This document shows, piece by piece, positions 20,863-32,400 of a DNA stretch of 64,000 bases. Numbering within the stretch: position 1 is the stretch's first letter; each line of letters begins with the position of its first letter. The stretch comes from Edaphochlamys debaryana. Its lineage: Eukaryota; Chlorophyta; Chlorophyceae; Chlamydomonadales. Below the pieces are notes generated by a model. That model saw nothing but the letters and a program-made list of their open reading frames with translations. It did no database searches and was not told where the DNA came from. Position numbers and translations under genes: made by a program. The stretch lies in contig JAEHOE010000021.1 of the NCBI GenBank assembly GCA_016858145.1, positions 1,054,001 through 1,118,000 on the forward strand. Reading direction: 5' to 3'.

Positions 20863-22853
20863 TCAGATGCCCATCGGCATACCGCCCGCTCCGGCGCCGC
20901 TGAGGCCCATGGGCATGCCGGCGCTCGCCGCGGCCAGCTGCTGCTGCAGGAGCGCCTGCTGCTGCTGCAGCGCCGCGAGCTGCTGCGCCTGCGCCGCGGA
21001 CTCGGCCTCGCGCGCGCGCTTCTCCTCGACCGCCTTGCGCAGACGCACGACCTCCTCGGCCAGCATCTTGATGAGCTCGCCGTTGCCGCCACCGGCCGCG
21101 GGCGCGGGCGCGGGCGCCGCGGCGGCCGAGGCCGATGACGCGCCTCCGAGGGACATGCCCGCCATCATGCCGGAGAGCGTCGGGTCGCCGCCGGCCGGTG
21201 GCGTCATCCCCATGCCCATGCCGGCGTTCATTGAGCCCATGCTCGCCATGCCCATGCCGGCGTTCATGGAGCTCATTGGCACCATTCCGCCCATGCCCAT
21301 GCCGGGGGCCATCCCGCCCATGCCCATGCCGCCCATGCCACCCACGCCGGTGTTCATGGAGCCACCCGGGCTGGCGGTGAGGCCGCCCATGCCCATGCCC
21401 ATCCCGCCCATGCCCATGCCCGTGTTCATGGACCCGCCAGGGCTGGTGTTCATGCCCATGCCCATGCCGCCCATGCCCATGCCCATGCCCCCCATCCCTC
21501 CGCCCATGCCCATGCCGGCGTTCATTGAGCCCATGCTCGCCATGCCCATGCCGGCATTCATCGAGCTCATGGGCGGCATTCCGCCCATTCCCATGCCCGG
21601 GGCCATCCCGCCCATGCCCATGCCGGCGTTCATGGAGCCCATGCCGCCCGTGCCACCCATGCCACCAGGGCTGGCCAGGGCGGGGGGACCTGCAAGCATC
21701 AGGAAAGGAGGGACAGCGCTTTACCTTTGTTGCACAACCGGTGGCAAGCAAGAGTGTGCAGGGTGGGGTGGTGCAGGGCGGACGCTAGGTTGGGCCACTG
21801 CAGCGTGCATAGGACCAGGCTCGTTGCCTGGACGCTTGGCAGTCACTTGACGCACCTGCATCCACGCTCTTGCGCATGGTGGGAGCGCGAGCCGCCGATG
21901 GGGATGGCGCGTCATCATCGTCAATGCTGCGGCGGCGCACCGCCGAGGCAGTCCGATCCAGCGTGGGCGCGCGGTTGCCCTCGAAGGAAGCGCGCCGGGA
22001 GTCGGTCCGCTTGGTGATGGAGTCAGAACGAGCAGGGCCCGACTTGGAGTCGCTCCTGGAAGATTGGCCAAGGTAGAGGAGAGATGTATGTGAAGCAGCA
22101 AGGCAAACAGCGAGTAGTGCACCTTCGGGCTTTGAGAGCATGTGCCTCGGGGACAATCAAGTACCTGTGAGGTCCGCATGCACGGGCAGGGGCACACAAC
22201 GCCACGCTCACCTCTCCAGCGAGCCCAGGCGGCCCAGGGCGCCCTTGCCCTTCTCCTTGTACTCCGCCTTGATCTGCCCCGCCTGGATCTGCTTCAGAAT
22301 GTCCACCACAGCGTTGATATCGCCGCCGCCCTTGCTGAATTCCTGCGGGACATGGCGGACCCCAACGTCAGCTGTGACGCAGAAGGGCCGGGGTAAGCTA
22401 GCCTACACGCGATGTTTGTTGTTCTGTGACCTGCTCCGTTTTAACCCACCAGCGTGGCGTGGTAGTGCTTGCCCTGCTCGCCGCCGCTCTTGGGCTTGCC
22501 CCAGCAGATGACCGGCACGTCCGGGTGCCTCTCCTTCAGCACCTTCCGCAGCGTGTCGCTGAACTCCTCCTTGCCCTGGGCCGTGAAGTGGTTGCTCAGG
22601 AACGCCGCGTGGCACACGCCGCACGTCTGAACCAGTTTCTGCGGGCGCACATGTACACATGCTGTTAGGCATGCCGTCGCGCCAAGCTGCCCCGGGCGCT
22701 ACGACGCACCTGCAACCTGCCCACTGCGTCCACGGCCTTATGCGCGCTGAAGACCTTGATGGGGCCCACATAGCGCCTGCAACTCTCCAGGCTCTCCTCG
22801 AAATCCGATAGGAGCTTCTCCTCCCCAACCACAAGGAGGTTGAGAGACGGCAT
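20863..22853 (-). CDS. Unrecognised protein with Met/Gly-rich repeat domain and C-terminal coiled coil
   Basis: Five exons, minus strand: 22710-22853, 22450-22638, 22212-22342, 21856-22055, 20863-21689; all GT-AG, joined frame 1491 nt, 496 residues. Residues about 1-130 look like a compact alpha/beta domain (hydrophobic strand LNLLVVG, two Cys in CGVCHAAFL, then VPVICWGKPKSGG). Residues about 155-222 are Ser/Arg/Asp-rich, with RRxS-type sites that could be phosphorylated. The last exon opens with roughly 160 residues made almost only of Gly and Met (MGMGGM, NAGMGM, SPGGSMNTG units). A helical Gln/Ala/Glu-rich segment (about 430-470) then suggests a coiled coil, and the protein ends in another Met/Gly patch. 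No family was recognised. The reading frame itself is well supported by splicing. Confidence 0.6.
21215..21689 (-). repeat. Imperfect Met/Gly-coding repeat
   Basis: The segment is built from short CCCATGCCCATG-like units (GMGM on the coding strand) with recurrent longer blocks, for example MSSMNAGMGMASMGSMNAGM occurring twice. It lies wholly in the last exon of the gene 20863-22853, where period-3 structure keeps the frame open. Confidence 0.8.
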
Positions 22854-24484
22854 GGCTGCTAGCTTCTTATGCACTGCTGATGCCTGCTAGCCCCTGGTGC
22901 TCGGCAATTTGTTGCCGAAGGTCCGGAGCCTGCAGCGAAACAGGCGCGATGAGCTCATCAGAGCAAGGATACGCTGCAACCGGTGTAAGGCACGCAATCG
23001 AGCGCTCCAGGCATCAGCGTGGCGGACAGGGACCCCCGGAAGCACGCCGTGTGACATAAACGGATGCTAATCCCACGCACCTCTGCTGCTATCGTATGGG
23101 CCGTAATAAGCAACGCAAGATGGTCGCCGGCCGGGCAGTCAGCAAGAGGCGGGCCTGGGAGCAAAGAAACGTAGCGTGTCGCTGAACAAGGTCTGTGATA
23201 CCTAAAGCGGCCTGACAGCCGCCGATGTTAAGCGGTGATGTGGGAGCTGGAACTGCCGGCGCGAAGACCGCGAAGAAACAGAAGCCAGTCCCAATCAGCC
23301 GTGAACTTTGCGTTTCGTCCCCGCAACCCAAGACGTATGGATTGACTTGGGGCATGCTCGCACAAGTTCAATCGGCCAGGGAAACGCGCCTGCGAGAGGA
23401 TCCCGACCCAGAGGTCGGCACCCCGCATGTCTCCACATGCGCGTGTCCAGCTGCGGTCCCATGCGTGTCCAACCTGCAAGAACCAGAAGCAGGGCCCCAT
23501 AAGCGCATCTGTGCATTGGAATGGGGAACCGGACAAGGAACAACGTTACTCCCTGGCCGGTTGAACCGCCATCCGGGCGTCCCCCTCACCCCCCTCCTTA
23601 GGATCCCCCGTGCGGCTGCTTGCCCATGCCTGTCGCTCTGCCTCTCCCTCTTTCTGTCGCGTTGCGCACAGCCTAGTTGCGTTCAGCTGCATCCCCCTTC
23701 GTCGTCGTCCGGACTACGCTGCACGGCCCCTGCGAGCACAGAATCCCCCGTGCGGCCGCTTGCTCCTGCCTGTCGCTCGGCCTCTCCCTCTTTCTGTTGC
23801 AAGCAGGCACTCCCTGGCCCTGGAAGTCCCATCCGCAAGTCCTCACCGCACCACTTCTCCGCCAAAGGCTCCCTACTTACTCAAGCACGTTGGCCATACG
23901 GCGTGAGCCCAAGCTCCCCCTCCCCCAGCCCCCGGCTTCCGCCCCAGTGTCCCCCGTCGGTGTCCCCCTCCCTCCCTCCCCCCTGTCATGTGCGTTTCAC
24001 CCTACAAACCTCAGCGCCCATCCCTCCATTGAACTCCGCGGTAAAACCATGGGAAAAACCACCCTGGGTAAAAACACCCGGGTAAAACCACCCTCGCTCC
24101 CTAGCTCCCTCTGCTGTAGCACCACGTGCTCTGCACACAACCCTCCCTCCCTCCTCCCTGCCAAGCACAGGGAGAGTCCGGCACCGCCAATGCGTTCCGC
24201 AGGAGTCGCCCACAAGCCACAACCCATCTTCACAGTAGCATGCTGAAGACCGCGGCTAGGCCTGGTACGGCGCTCGAGCTTCCTGCGGTCGACCACCATC
24301 CCCTTCTGCCTGCTGCTCTGCCTCGTCCAGTGTCACCGGCTCCAGAGCCACCTCGCTCCTGCGCTCCGGCCTCCCTCCCTCGGCAGAGATTTCGGCAGGG
24401 TCAAAGCTGGGCGAGTCAGGCACTTTCCTCAGTGCGCGGGCGTACCGGCAGCGACTTGGACCCCCGGCTTTTAACTGTCCTATC
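22854..24484. other. Intergenic region with a local direct repeat
   Basis: No gene was found. Around 23601-23665 and 23743-23810 a stretch of about 60 bp is repeated (CCCCCGTGCGGC, then CTGCCTGTCGCTC, then CCTCTCCCTCTTTCTGT), about 140 bp apart. Pyrimidine-rich simple sequence fills 23900-24000. The promoter of the Met/Gly-repeat gene should lie at the left end and the rhodanese 3' UTR at the right. Confidence 0.5.
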
Positions 24485-25748
24485 TCAGTGTGCGGGCGGC
24501 TTCCAGCCCCCGGCAGGCAGGTCCACCAGGTCCGCCCTGCCCCCGTGCGCCTTCATGAATGCGTCGATGCCCCCCTGGAGCACGGAGACGCGGGGGGCGG
24601 GGCTCACGCCCAGCGCCTGCAGCCGCGCCTGCAGCGCCGCGGCCGCCTGCGGCCCCCGCTTGCCCGGGGCGCAGAGCAGGCAATGGACCACCACCTGGGG
24701 GGGGGGGTTGGGGGGAGATTTACGGACGTGAGGTAGGCAGCTAGGAGCCTGGGAGGGTGGTCAATTGGTCTTGCAGAGTAGGCAGTGGACCACCACCTGG
24801 GCTCCTGGGGGGGGTCGGGGGAGGAGGGGGGGGATCGGGGGAGGAGGGGCGAGGACGGATTGGGCGCGAGGTCGGAGGCTAGGAGCCTGGGAAGGAGGTC
24901 ATGTGGAGCAGGCATGGCATGGCCACCTGAGGTTGTGTGAGGAGGGGGGCGTGAGCAAATGGAGGAGCGGTGAAGGAAAGGTGGTGGCAGGGTCTACCAG
25001 GTGAGGCGCGAGGCCGATGGTAGCAAGTCCTGACGTCCGGCCTTGGCAGGAAGGGAGAGAGCGGTTCACGCGCTGGCGGCTTAGACTCCTGTGCCCGACA
25101 GTGCAGAGGACATGCACCCCGCCATCTGTCTCATGGAGTCACTTCGCGAGTGACTGGAAGGGTTTGAGGATATAATGCACACCTGCTTGGCCTTGGCGAT
25201 GTGGTCCCGGATAGCCTGGTCCACGGGGCCCGTGTCCGCCTGCTTCCACAGGGGCGTGGGCACGTGGAGCGAGCCCCTGATGGTGCCCGCGGCCAGCTCC
25301 TGGGAAGGTTGGTGCGGGGAGGAGGGGGGGGATGGGAGACGGGGCCGGGGAAGTTGGGTGCGGACTGGTGAGGCAGCTGGGGAGCGACAGGGCGGGAAGC
25401 AGGCCCCGGGCAGCGGGCGGAACGGCTGGGCGAGGGCTGGGGGGCCAGATGGCGCGCGGTGCCCTGGCTGGCGCGCGACCTGGGAGCAAAGTCGCTGATT
25501 TCGACCAAGCGATGTTTCCCATTTCATCCAACAAGACTCGCCTCCTTTGATCGCACGTCCAGCACCAACACCGACTTGGCCTCAAGCAGCTTTACCAGGG
25601 CAGCGCTGTCGGTCTCTGGCAGCGCGCTGCCAGCTGCTTCAGATAGCTGTCGAGCTGCTACAAGCTGGAAAGCCGCAGCGGTTGCGGTCGGTCGCCCGAG
25701 CGAGCATGCGCGCCATGCGACGAGCGCGGCCGCGACAGAGGGCTGCAT
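24485..25748 (-). CDS. Organelle-targeted rhodanese (Cdc25/Acr2-type) domain protein
   Basis: Three exons, minus strand: 25542-25748, 25183-25299, 24485-24694; joined frame 534 nt, 177 residues. The first 40 residues are Ala/Arg-rich without acids, typical of a mitochondrial or plastid transit peptide. The rhodanese core follows: SVLVLDVRSKEELAAGTI...GSLHVP, then VVVHCLLCAPGKRG, then VSVLQGGIDAFM. The active loop resembles Cdc25/Acr2-type rhodaneses (HC-x5-R), but here seven residues separate the first Cys from the Arg, and a second Cys is present, so the chemistry may differ. Exon 1 must end ...AAG GAG before GCGAGT, a GC-AG intron; a GT donor would break the frame. The intron before exon 3 contains a second copy of the start of that exon (24766-24803). 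An in-frame ATG at 25838 is a less likely start. Confidence 0.72.
24766..24803 (-). repeat. Intronic copy of the rhodanese exon 3 start
   Basis: On the minus strand this repeats the acceptor and first codons of exon 3 (CCCAG then GTGGTGGTCCA, encoding VVVHCLLC) about 105 bp upstream of the real one. After eight codons the copy diverges and meets a stop. Flanking sequence (GGCTAGGAGCCTGGGA-like) is repeated too, so the unit duplicated was around 100-150 bp. Confidence 0.65.
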
Positions 25749-26419
25749 TGCTACTACCCGTCTTGCAGGTGACTCGCAGATACTAGGTATCAGCTGGAGA
25801 TCAAGGAGAGGGGAAATTGCAACGGCTGGCTGCAACAAGACCTCGACGCAAGTGTGTTCGTGTCTTTGGCCTGATCGGCCTGGCGGTTGCCTGCCAACCG
25901 TCTCACAGCTTTACAGCTATGAGCTGCTTCGCTACACCATCGCCACCACGGCACCTGCATACCGGTGTAGCACCAGTAGCGCCAAGCAGTTACGTTCTGC
26001 CCACGACCGCCTCCCACTTACTCAGCCTCGCCGCCAGTCCGCTCCCACGCCCGCGCTCACTCACTCTCGGCCTCACTCACTCCCACGGGCCATTCACGAC
26101 CCAAACATCTCACCAGTCGCTCCAAAACCGCAATGAATCGTGCAGGCAGGCAGGCTCGCCTCAGAACACCACACGGCACCTAACCAAGGCAAATCCGCAA
26201 CAGCCACACGCACAACCACAACTGCTTGGCGCCTCTGCCACGCCCCGCCACCCTCGCCCCTCACCTCTGACGCTCTTCATGCTCTCTGTCACCCTCTGCC
26301 CCTCAGCGCTCACAGCTCTCACCAGTCCACTCGCCCCAGCCCTCGCAGCGTCTCTTCATGTCGTCCCCAACATTCCCACATCCCTCACCAGTACCCACCC
26401 ATCTACACACGGGGCCGCC
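25749..26419. other. Intergenic region between rhodanese gene and ABC1 kinase gene
   Basis: Both neighbours read leftwards, so this holds the ABC1 kinase 3' UTR, with a likely TGTAA signal at 25911-25915, and the rhodanese promoter. No other element was recognised. Confidence 0.5.
25911..25915 (-). terminator. Putative TGTAA poly(A) signal of the ABC1 kinase gene
   Basis: TTACA on the plus strand is TGTAA on the minus strand, about 505 nt beyond the stop at 26420 and before the rhodanese start. Confidence 0.35.
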
Positions 26420-29400
26420 TCAGACCTTCACGCCCACGGGAGTCTTCGCCTTCGCAGGCGCATCCATGGAGGCCACAGACGCCGCGGAGGGCACCGAAGC
26501 CGCTGACGACACGGAAGCGGCCGACATGAACGACCCCGATGACGCCGTCGCCGCGTGCTGCGCGTGGCCCGCGCCGCCGGCCGCCGACCCAGATGGCGCC
26601 GTGCTGCGCGTGCTGGGCCCCGTGCTGGGCCTCGCGCTGGCGGCTGCCGTGCTGCCCGTGCTGCCCGTGCCGTCCATGGATGCGGACACGGAGCCGGAGA
26701 CGGAGGCGAAGGAGGAGGCGAGCGAGGCGGCGGAGGCGGAGGCGGAGCTGAGCAGGCGCTCCCGCAGCGGCGCCCAGAGGGGGAAGAGCGTGGCGGCGGG
26801 CACACCCGCGCGGGAGGCCTGGGTGGCAACCAGCTGGTCGGCAACCTCGACGGCAACCTCCGTGGCCACCTGCGGTTGGCGGTTGGGTGGTTGGCGGTTG
26901 GGTGGCGGAATGGGTTCTGGTCTGCGCAGGCCCCCCAGACCGCGCCCTGCCTATCCGCCCCACTGTCCACGTAACCGCACCCAGCTCTGCGAGTTGGGGT
27001 CGCATCGTCGCCTTGACGCTCCGCCTCCCTTCCTCCCCACATGCCCGCACGGCCGGCCCAGTGCTTGATGTCAGACACGCGCTTTCTGGCACCTCTAGCC
27101 CCCGCCCCCCGCCCCACCCTCCGCCGCACCTGCACGTTGCCCGCGTTGCCCGCCAGCCCCACCAGCGTGTTGGCCACCTCCCGGACCTGGTCCGAGGGGG
27201 AGGACAGCAGGCCCAGCAGCTGCTGGGGGGAGGGGGACTCCAGGGCAGAGGCCTCCACGCCTGGGGGGGGGGGGGAAGGGCGGTGGGGGCGTGAGCGGAG
27301 GGAGGGCCGTCGGGGGCGGTGGGACTCGGGACGGGTGACGGACGGGTGGGGCACGGGATGGGTGAGCTTGGCCGGCAGTGCTGAGGGCCTTCCAAGGACC
27401 CCTCTCGCATCCTACGACCACTCCACTCGTCCTAACCCACGCCAAATCGCTCACCCAGCACGCTGGCCGCCAGGTCCGTCAGCGGCTGCAGGTAGACCTG
27501 CTCCTCCCTCTCTCCCTCCCACCCTCCCTCCCGCAACATGCCACTACTCCTGTTCAGCTAAGGCTATTATGCTTTATTCCAACTCACCCAGCACGCTCGC
27601 AGCCAGGTCCGTGAGTTGCTGCAGGTAGACCTGCTCCTCAGTGCTGAGGGGCGGGGCCAGGAGGTCGAGGGCCTCAGCCAGGGGCAGCAGCCCGCGGCCG
27701 GGCAGCCACAGGGGCGGCGGCGGCGGCGCAGGCAGCGAGCCGAAGAAGGGCAGGCGGGGCGTGAGCTGCGCCGACAGGAGCGTGAAGGCCTTGCGGGAGC
27801 GGTCGCGCGCGAGGAGGTCCAGGCCGCTGGAGACCCAGCCCACGAGGAGCGGGCGCAGCTCGCGCGCCTCGGGGGAGAGCAGGAAGGCGGCCAGCTCCTG
27901 TGGAGAGGGGAGGGAAGGGTAGGGGAGGGGGAGGGGAGGGGGGTGGTGGAAGGTTGGAGTTTGCTGTGGGAGGGGGTGTACCCACACACTACCGTATACG
28001 CACACCTGCACCTACAGATGTATCACACGCCCACCCTGTGCCCATCCCGGAGCATCTTCGCTCATCCCGCCCCTCCCCTCCGCGCGCACCTGCACGCTGG
28101 CCCCCTCGTCGGGCAGTGCGTCGAAGTCCACGAAGCCGCCCGCCGAGTCCGCCACGTAGCCCAGGGCCGCGTTGAGCAGCGCCGCCAGGCGCCGGGCTGC
28201 CAGCTGCTGGCCACCCTGACAGGGGGGGGGGAGGGGAGGGGAGGGGGGAAGGAGGGGAGGCGTGTGTGAGGGGAAGGAGCAGGGAAAGCTTGGAGGGCTC
28301 GGAGCATTGGTACGCTTCGCCCTCGGCAGTCCACACGTGCCAGGCGCCCCTCACCCCTCCCCATCGCTGCCTTCCCCCCTGCGCCGCTCCCGTCTCATCC
28401 GCCTTTCGCCCAGCCCCACACCCCCGTAGCCCCGCCTCTGCCCCACCTGCGTGCCGTCCTCCGCCGTGGCCCCCGCCGCGTCCCGGATAAGCAGCAGGTC
28501 CCGAAGCAGCGCGGAGGCGGAGGAGGAGTCGTTGCGGAGGACCTGACATGGGGGGAAGAGAGGCAGTCGGGGGAGGGGAAGGCGGTCGTTTTGAGCACAG
28601 CATCACCTCATCGAGAGACGTATGTCGCACAGGTTTCTCCGCGTGGAAGCCCCAGAAGATTTTCTGGTACCCCCCTAAACGCCACCTCCCACCCCCACCC
28701 CGCCCACCTTGCGTGCCACGAAGGGGTAGGCCTGAGCTACCATGGCGTACTGGGGATCGCCCACCAGGGCAATGCCCTCGAGCGTGGCCACACTGGGGGG
28801 GGAGATGGGCAAGAGGCGGGGTTAGAGGTGCGTTGGAACGCGTGGAGAGCAAACAGGATTTCGGACTTTCACACGACGTGCGAGGGAAAGCAAAGGGATG
28901 GTACGTGCGACCTGCCTCCCCCCCTCCCAAGCCCCCCCGGGCTCACCTGCGCGCCAGCAGGCTCATGTACGGCGGCACGGAGAAGGGGATCTCCAGGGTG
29001 GCGGCCAGCAGATCCTGGGACAGGGCCTGGAAGTTGAAGGCAGCTGCGCCGCCGCCGCGCAGGTAGGGGGACAGCACCTGTCAGGAAGGCGGAGGGATGG
29101 GTGGGGATGAGAGGAGGTGCAACGTGCAAGCGGCTTGAGACGCACAGCAGCGTAGCGCGCCCCAGTTCCTCTGCTACAGCACCGACTGAGAAGGCAAAAC
29201 ACACGCGGACCATTTCCCTCTCCCCTAACCCACATCGCACCGACCACTCACTGGTACGCCCAAACCTTGCAGCCCTCATCCTCTTCCCCTCCCTCCTCCA
29301 CCGGGCTCCTCCGACCTCCCCTTCCCCCCCTCACCCGGTCCATGACGGGGATGATGACCGCCCGGTCGCAGCCCCGCGGCAGGAAGCCGAGCGCAATGAA

Positions 29401-32400
29401 GTCGTCGATCAGCGCATCCCAGTCCCTGTTGGCCAGGTGGATGGTGGCGGCGACCATGGCCTGACAGGGGGGGGAGGGGAGGGATGGGGGGGAGGATGAG
29501 GGGAAGCCAGGAGGTGGGGCCACGGCCATCGGCTCAGCTCAGCTCGGTGCCCAGGGGCCCTAGTTGCCGCAATCCCGAAACGCCATCCTGTAACCCAAGG
29601 TAACCCGATGCCACCCACCTGGCGGTCTGCGGAGGGGATCTCCGCCACCAGACCGAAGTCCAGGAGGGCGAGCTTGCCGGCGTGGGGGCCCTCGGTGACC
29701 TGGGGGGGAGGGGGGGACAAGGAGGCGGCGTGTGGGGGTGAGGGCCCGGGAGGGGGGTGGATGGAGAGGGGCTCGCACGTGCCCACGACGCTCAAGTCGC
29801 CCTCCGCTCCTCCGCTTTCTTGCGCGTTGGACCCACCTTGAGCAGGTTGCCGGGGTGGGGATCGCCGTGGAAAAAGCCTTTGGGAAAGTAGGGCAGGGAG
29901 GGCAGAGTTGGGGGACACGGAAGGCTCGCGCGTGCCTTGAACCCGTGAAGTGCATACGACACACGCAACTCCCGCTGCTCGGCTGCTCCCCGTCCTCCAA
30001 TCCTTCGCTGGCACGACCCACCGATCTCCAGCAGCTGTGTGAGGAAGGCCTCCTGCCCGACCTGTGGAAGCGGTAAGGGTGGTGGGGGGAGGGAGCCAAC
30101 GGGGATGTTGGGGCGTCGTACGATGTGTCCTGCCAACTACCAGCACGCTCCTGGCGAGCACGTCTGTTACTGACAGACTAAGGACAGACCTCACTGGTCA
30201 CGACCCGCCACGGTCCCCTTCCTGACCACCTCTGCAACGCCTCGACTCCCGCGGTCGCCCCGTTCCATCCCCCATCATCCATTCCCCGTTGTGCGCTTGC
30301 CTTGACCAGGCTCCTGATCTCCTCCGGCTCAAGAGTGGTGAGCTTGACGCCCGTCACCCACTCCATGCACAGCACGCGCCTGGGGGGGGGGGACAGGGGG
30401 GGGATGTCGGTAGGGGGGCTCTGGCTGGAGGGAGCGCACAGGGAGGGATGCCTCTGCGGTGCACACGGGGCGCCCCTCCTTACGGCAGCCCGGGTGAGGC
30501 GTTCAGAAGGAGCGGGCGCCGACTGGACCCAAGGCGCCCAGTGTGGCATGTGAGCCCGCTTCCTCGCAACGGCTGCATTCCCCACCTGCTCGTGAGCCCC
30601 ATGCAAGAACAATCCCACCCACCCATACCGCGGTCTTTGGGTCCGCTCTACCGGCTGCACACATGGGGTCATGGGGTCATGGGTTCAGCATCCATGCACA
30701 CCCCCCACCCCCACCTGCTCGTGAGCTCCATGTAGGGCCGGGGGATGATGACGTCCCTGGAGGCGAACTCAGACTCATCCAGCAGCTGGGTGGGAGGGGG
30801 GGGCGGGGCGAATGGGAGCGTCAGGGGGGGGGGGGCGCGTGGGGGGGCCGCGAAGGGGAGGGGGACGGGGCGATTCGGAGCGTCAGGGGGGGCCCGCGAG
30901 CAGCCCGTACCCCACCATAACCCATGCCACAACAAACTCCAAGCAACCCCTACAAGCGAGTGGCGACATCGGCGGCATTGGAGCGCTCCGCAGAGGTCCC
31001 GTCCAGTGCCGTGCCATGCCGCCCTCACCTTGTCGAGCACCCATGCAAGTGACCCACACAGCAGGAACGCCGACCCAACCCCTTCCTGCGCCCCAAGGTC
31101 CCCCACCTGCGCCGTGCGGGACATGTTGCGCGCCCTTCTCCCTCCTCCGCCACCCTTCCTGCACCTCCGCCCCCTCCAGCAACCCCCCCCCCTCCAGCAA
31201 CCCCCCGCCCCCTCCTGCACACACCCCTCCTGCACACCCTCCTCCTGCACCCCCCCCCGTCCAGCAACCGCCCCCCTGCCCCACCTGCGCCATGCGGGAC
31301 ATGTTGAGCGCCTCGTTGCGGAAGTCCATCTCCGTGTACAGCCCCTCGGCGAACGTGGACAGAAGGCGCTGGTAGTCGGTGGTCTGAGGATGGGGGCGAG
31401 GAGGGGAGGTGGGAGGGGGGGAGAGCGAGGAGGGTATGAGAGTGGGCAAGCAAGAGGCGAGCACAGGGGAGCCTCCTCATGCCCCGCCCCAAGTGCCCCC
31501 CCGCCGTACCTGGGCCGTGAAGCGCTTGACGAGCTTCTCGTACACACCCACAGCACGCCGCATGACGTACAGATCCTGCGTCACACGGCCGGAGTCAGCA
31601 TTGGGGTCCAATCCGCGCCCCCACACCATCCCAGACGGGTGCGTTTCACCCAAGCCTCCGAAAATCCATCCGTACCTCACCCCCCACCTTGCCATCCCTC
31701 TTGTGTCCGCCCTCGTCCTTCCCCTTCAACTCGTCAAAATCACCCTCCTCCTCCGCCCCTCCCCCTTCCCCCTCCCCCTCCCCCCCCACCTTGCTGATGA
31801 TGGCCTGCGCCTGCGGCCGCTGCACCTTGACCGCCACCTCCTCACCCGTGGCGCGGATGCGGGCGCGGTAGACCTGAGAGGGGGCGCACGGAAGAAGAAC
31901 TGAGATCCTGAGCTGAGATGCGCAACCCCCCGCCCACCCCGCTGCCTTCACATACTGCACCTCCCCCTCCGCTTGCTCGCCCCACCTGCGCCAGCGAGGC
32001 CGCAGCCACCTCAACCCTAAACAGGTGGGTTCCTTTGTAGATGCATGCTACCCTTCAACCCTAAGCCGTTCCCACCTGCGCCAGCGAGGCGGCCGCGATG
32101 GGCTTCTCGCTGAACTCGGAGAACACCTCCTCCAGGGGCCGGCCCAGCTCCTTGGACACAACGGCGCGGGCCTGGGAAGGGGGGGGTCCGGTGGGGGGCA
32201 GGGAAGAGCAGGGGGCGTCAGGGCCGCTTCGGCATCCGTCGGTCGGGAAAGCAAGCCAGGCAAGCCAGGCTTTGTCGGACGGGCGGCCGGCTCCACGTAT
32301 CGTGTCAACGTCTGCGGATGTGAGGCTAGATTACCGATGTGCGCACTCCCCAGCCCCCCGGCCCCCACCTGGTCTGTGGGGAAGGGCTCGATGCGGTCCT

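Noticed and set aside
20437..21138. Plus-strand frame of 233 codons
   Set aside because: Its second half is antisense to the coiled-coil end of the Met/Gly-repeat gene and the first half lacks motifs.
26428..27410. Long Pro/Arg-rich minus-strand frames across 26.4-27.4 kb
   Set aside because: They read through introns and the wrong frame of the last ABC1 kinase exons; only the spliced frame continues the conserved protein.
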